Origin: Hymenobacter sp. YC55
Lineage (GTDB): Bacteria; Bacteroidota; Bacteroidia; Cytophagales; Hymenobacteraceae
Reading direction: 5' to 3'
DNA length: 64,000 bases
Assembly (NCBI RefSeq): GCF_029433095.1
Contig: NZ_JARNTX010000001.1
Coordinates: 2,108,001 to 2,172,000 of the forward strand
Shown here: positions 62,735-64,000 of the stretch, piece by piece
Layout of the letters: every line of letters starts with the position of its first letter
How positions within the stretch are numbered: the stretch's first letter is position 1
Notes under the pieces: generated by a model
The model's database searches: none
Told to the model about the DNA's origin: nothing
Seen by the model: the letters and a program-made list of their open reading frames with translations, nothing else
Program-made: the position numbers and the translations under genes

Positions 62735-62816
62735 CGGCCTGAACTCCGCTCGTCCTTTGGTGCTATTGCGCCCCTTTCATTTTCCCGCTTTTACTTTAAG
62801 TTCAATTCCCTTCCTG

Positions 62817-63599
62817 ATGAAAACCACCCTGCTAGCCGTTGGCGTCCTGCTGACTTCCAGTCTCCAGACCCAAATGGCGCCCTTGCCTTCCGCTGTGTAT
62901 AGCAAGCCCAAGCAAGCACCCAAACAGGATGGGGGAAGGCAAAGCAGCGAATTTGCCAAGGGCAGCACCCTTGATCTGGCGGAGCTGTCCATCCATACTT
63001 CTACGCTTAAGCCTGGGCAAACCAACCATCCGCTGCAAGCTTACAACGATTCGGAAGAGCTGGTAATCGTGCAGGATGGCCGCCTTACGGCCACGGTACA
63101 AGACTCCACCAAAACCCTGGGGCCCGGTGGTCTGCTGCTGATAGTAGCAGGCGACAAGCAAAGCTTCCGCAATGCGTCCGATGCGCCGGCCACGTACTAC
63201 GTGTTAAAGTTCAAAGCCAAAGACCCGGTGGATAGGCAGCGGGCACTAACCGGCGGAGGCTCTTTCATGAAGGATTGGAGCCAGTTTAAGGTGGTGAAAA
63301 CCGATAAAGGCGAAACCCGCCCCGTGTTCGACCGGCCGTCTTCGGTGTTTAAGCGCTTTGATGTGCACGCTACGGTACTCAAGCCGGGCATTTCCAGCCA
63401 TGCGCCGCACACGCACCGCGCCGAAGAAATCATCTTGATGACGAAAGGCAGCGGCGAAATCCTGATCGACAAGCAAGCACACAAAGCCGCTGCGGGCGAC
63501 GTGGTATTGCTTCGGGCGAATGTACCCCATGCGTTTACCAACACGGGCAGCGCTGAGTGCGGCTACTTCGCCATTCAATGGCACAGCAATGCGGAATAA
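62817..63599 (+). CDS. Secreted bicupin protein
   Basis: A 260-residue protein with a signal peptide (about 1-20) and two cupin barrels. The first (about 50-135, LKPGQTNHPLQAYNDSEELVIVQDG) and second (about 180-258, HTHRAEEIILMTKGSGEIL, ANVPHAF) both carry the HxH/ExxH pattern to some degree, the second more complete. Two-cupin proteins of this kind include metal-dependent isomerases and binding proteins, for example of uronates. It closes the carbohydrate cluster. Confidence 0.82.
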   Translation: MKTTLLAVGVLLTSSLQTQMAPLPSAVYSKPKQAPKQDGGRQSSEFAKGSTLDLAELSIHTSTLKPGQTNHPLQAYNDSEELVIVQDGRLTATVQDSTKTLGPGGLLLIVAGDKQSFRNASDAPATYYVLKFKAKDPVDRQRALTGGGSFMKDWSQFKVVKTDKGETRPVFDRPSSVFKRFDVHATVLKPGISSHAPHTHRAEEIILMTKGSGEILIDKQAHKAAAGDVVLLRANVPHAFTNTGSAECGYFAIQWHSNAE

Positions 63600-63734
63600 A
63601 CAGTAGCTCCTTTTCTTCTACGACTAGTGAAATGCGCCTGCGTAGCTTAATCCTTAGCCAATTTAGTACGCACCCTCGAAATGGCAACAGGCAGGGCAAT
63701 TCTTGTCTGCTAGTTAGTGGCTGCGGCATGCAGC

Positions 63735-64000
63735 TTACTGCGCGGGCAGCACCAGCACGGGCAATTGGCTGTGCAACAACACCTGCGCCGTAACGCTACG
63801 GTGGAAGAGTTGCCCAAGCACGCTGCGCTGGCGCCCAATCAGTGCAACCATATCGAACTCTGGGGCTTGTGCAGCGGCCAGAATGCCGTCAACGGGGTTC
63901 TGGCCGGTCACGACGCGGGTGCGCACCACGCCCGGCAGGTCGGTGGTGAGGCCAGTGCGCGTCACAGAGTCCAGAATGGTTGCGTCATCGACAGTGGCTG
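63735..64000 (-). CDS. Universal stress protein (3' part; cut by window end)
   Basis: The minus-strand frame is open to the window end and finishes at TAA 63735-63737. The last 88 residues read IGRQRSVLGQLFHRSVTAQVLL and LPVLVLPAQ, the C-terminal strand-helix-strand of a UspA domain, with the GxxGxxxxGS-type nucleotide loop modified (GRQRSVLGQLFHRSV). UspA proteins help survival under stress. The gene begins beyond the window. Confidence 0.75.
   Translation of the reverse strand, partial: ATVDDATILDSVTRTGLTTDLPGVVRTRVVTGQNPVDGILAAAQAPEFDMVALIGRQRSVLGQLFHRSVTAQVLLHSQLPVLVLPAQ

Overview
The window is about 64 kb of a GC-rich Bacteroidota chromosome, most likely a Hymenobacter or a close relative in the Hymenobacteraceae. 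Signs of this are two secreted proteins with C-terminal Por (type IX) sorting domains, a TonB-dependent receptor with a carboxypeptidase-like regulatory domain, promoter boxes of the TTTG-N18-20-TAnnTTTG type, several small lipoproteins, DUF2911 and DUF6807 proteins, and a his operon in the order hisG-D-C-B-H-A-F-IE. I see no insertion sequence, prophage or CRISPR array. Gene starts were chosen from the sequence and are not experimentally confirmed.

Layout. 0-6.9 kb: TonB-family protein, folC, trmB, a DinB-like protein, an orphan TrpF-like protein, mnmA and a lipoprotein. 7-20 kb: a type-IX-secreted subtilase, a zinc-ribbon protein, GNAT enzymes, a LysR regulator next to its probable target yeiH, rpe overlapping a TonB-dependent receptor, a GH5-like glycosidase and a modular esterase. 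20-28 kb: NUDIX hydrolase, aldo/keto reductase, a ybbA-ybbP-type ABC exporter divergent from a TesA-like lipoprotein, a MaoC protein and a DUF2911 protein.

28.3-37.7 kb: the histidine operon. It starts with a good promoter, a 40-codon leader peptide with six histidines in eight codons, and a run of hairpins, which together look like a ribosome-mediated attenuator. Between hisC and hisB lie two genes that do not belong to histidine synthesis: a T4-polynucleotide-kinase-like P-loop kinase and an overlapping Thg1-like 3'-5' nucleotidyltransferase. They look like a 5'-end RNA repair pair transcribed under a switch that reads tRNA-His charging. This is the strongest candidate for an undescribed system. 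A third RNA-repair-type gene, kptA, lies 13 kb downstream.

37.7-50 kb: an unrecognised protein with repeated GCATAAA motifs upstream and about 0.8 kb of AT-rich non-coding DNA, a TPR protein, gyrA, a DUF937-OmpA protein, an HD hydrolase, kptA, several small hypothetical genes and a tRNA-Thr. 50-64 kb: small secreted proteins, a TetR regulator, a large PQQ-type sugar dehydrogenase/PKD/malectin protein with a recent internal duplication, a carbohydrate cluster (DUF6807, two Gfo/Idh/MocA-type oxidoreductases, bicupin) and the end of a universal stress protein cut by the window edge.
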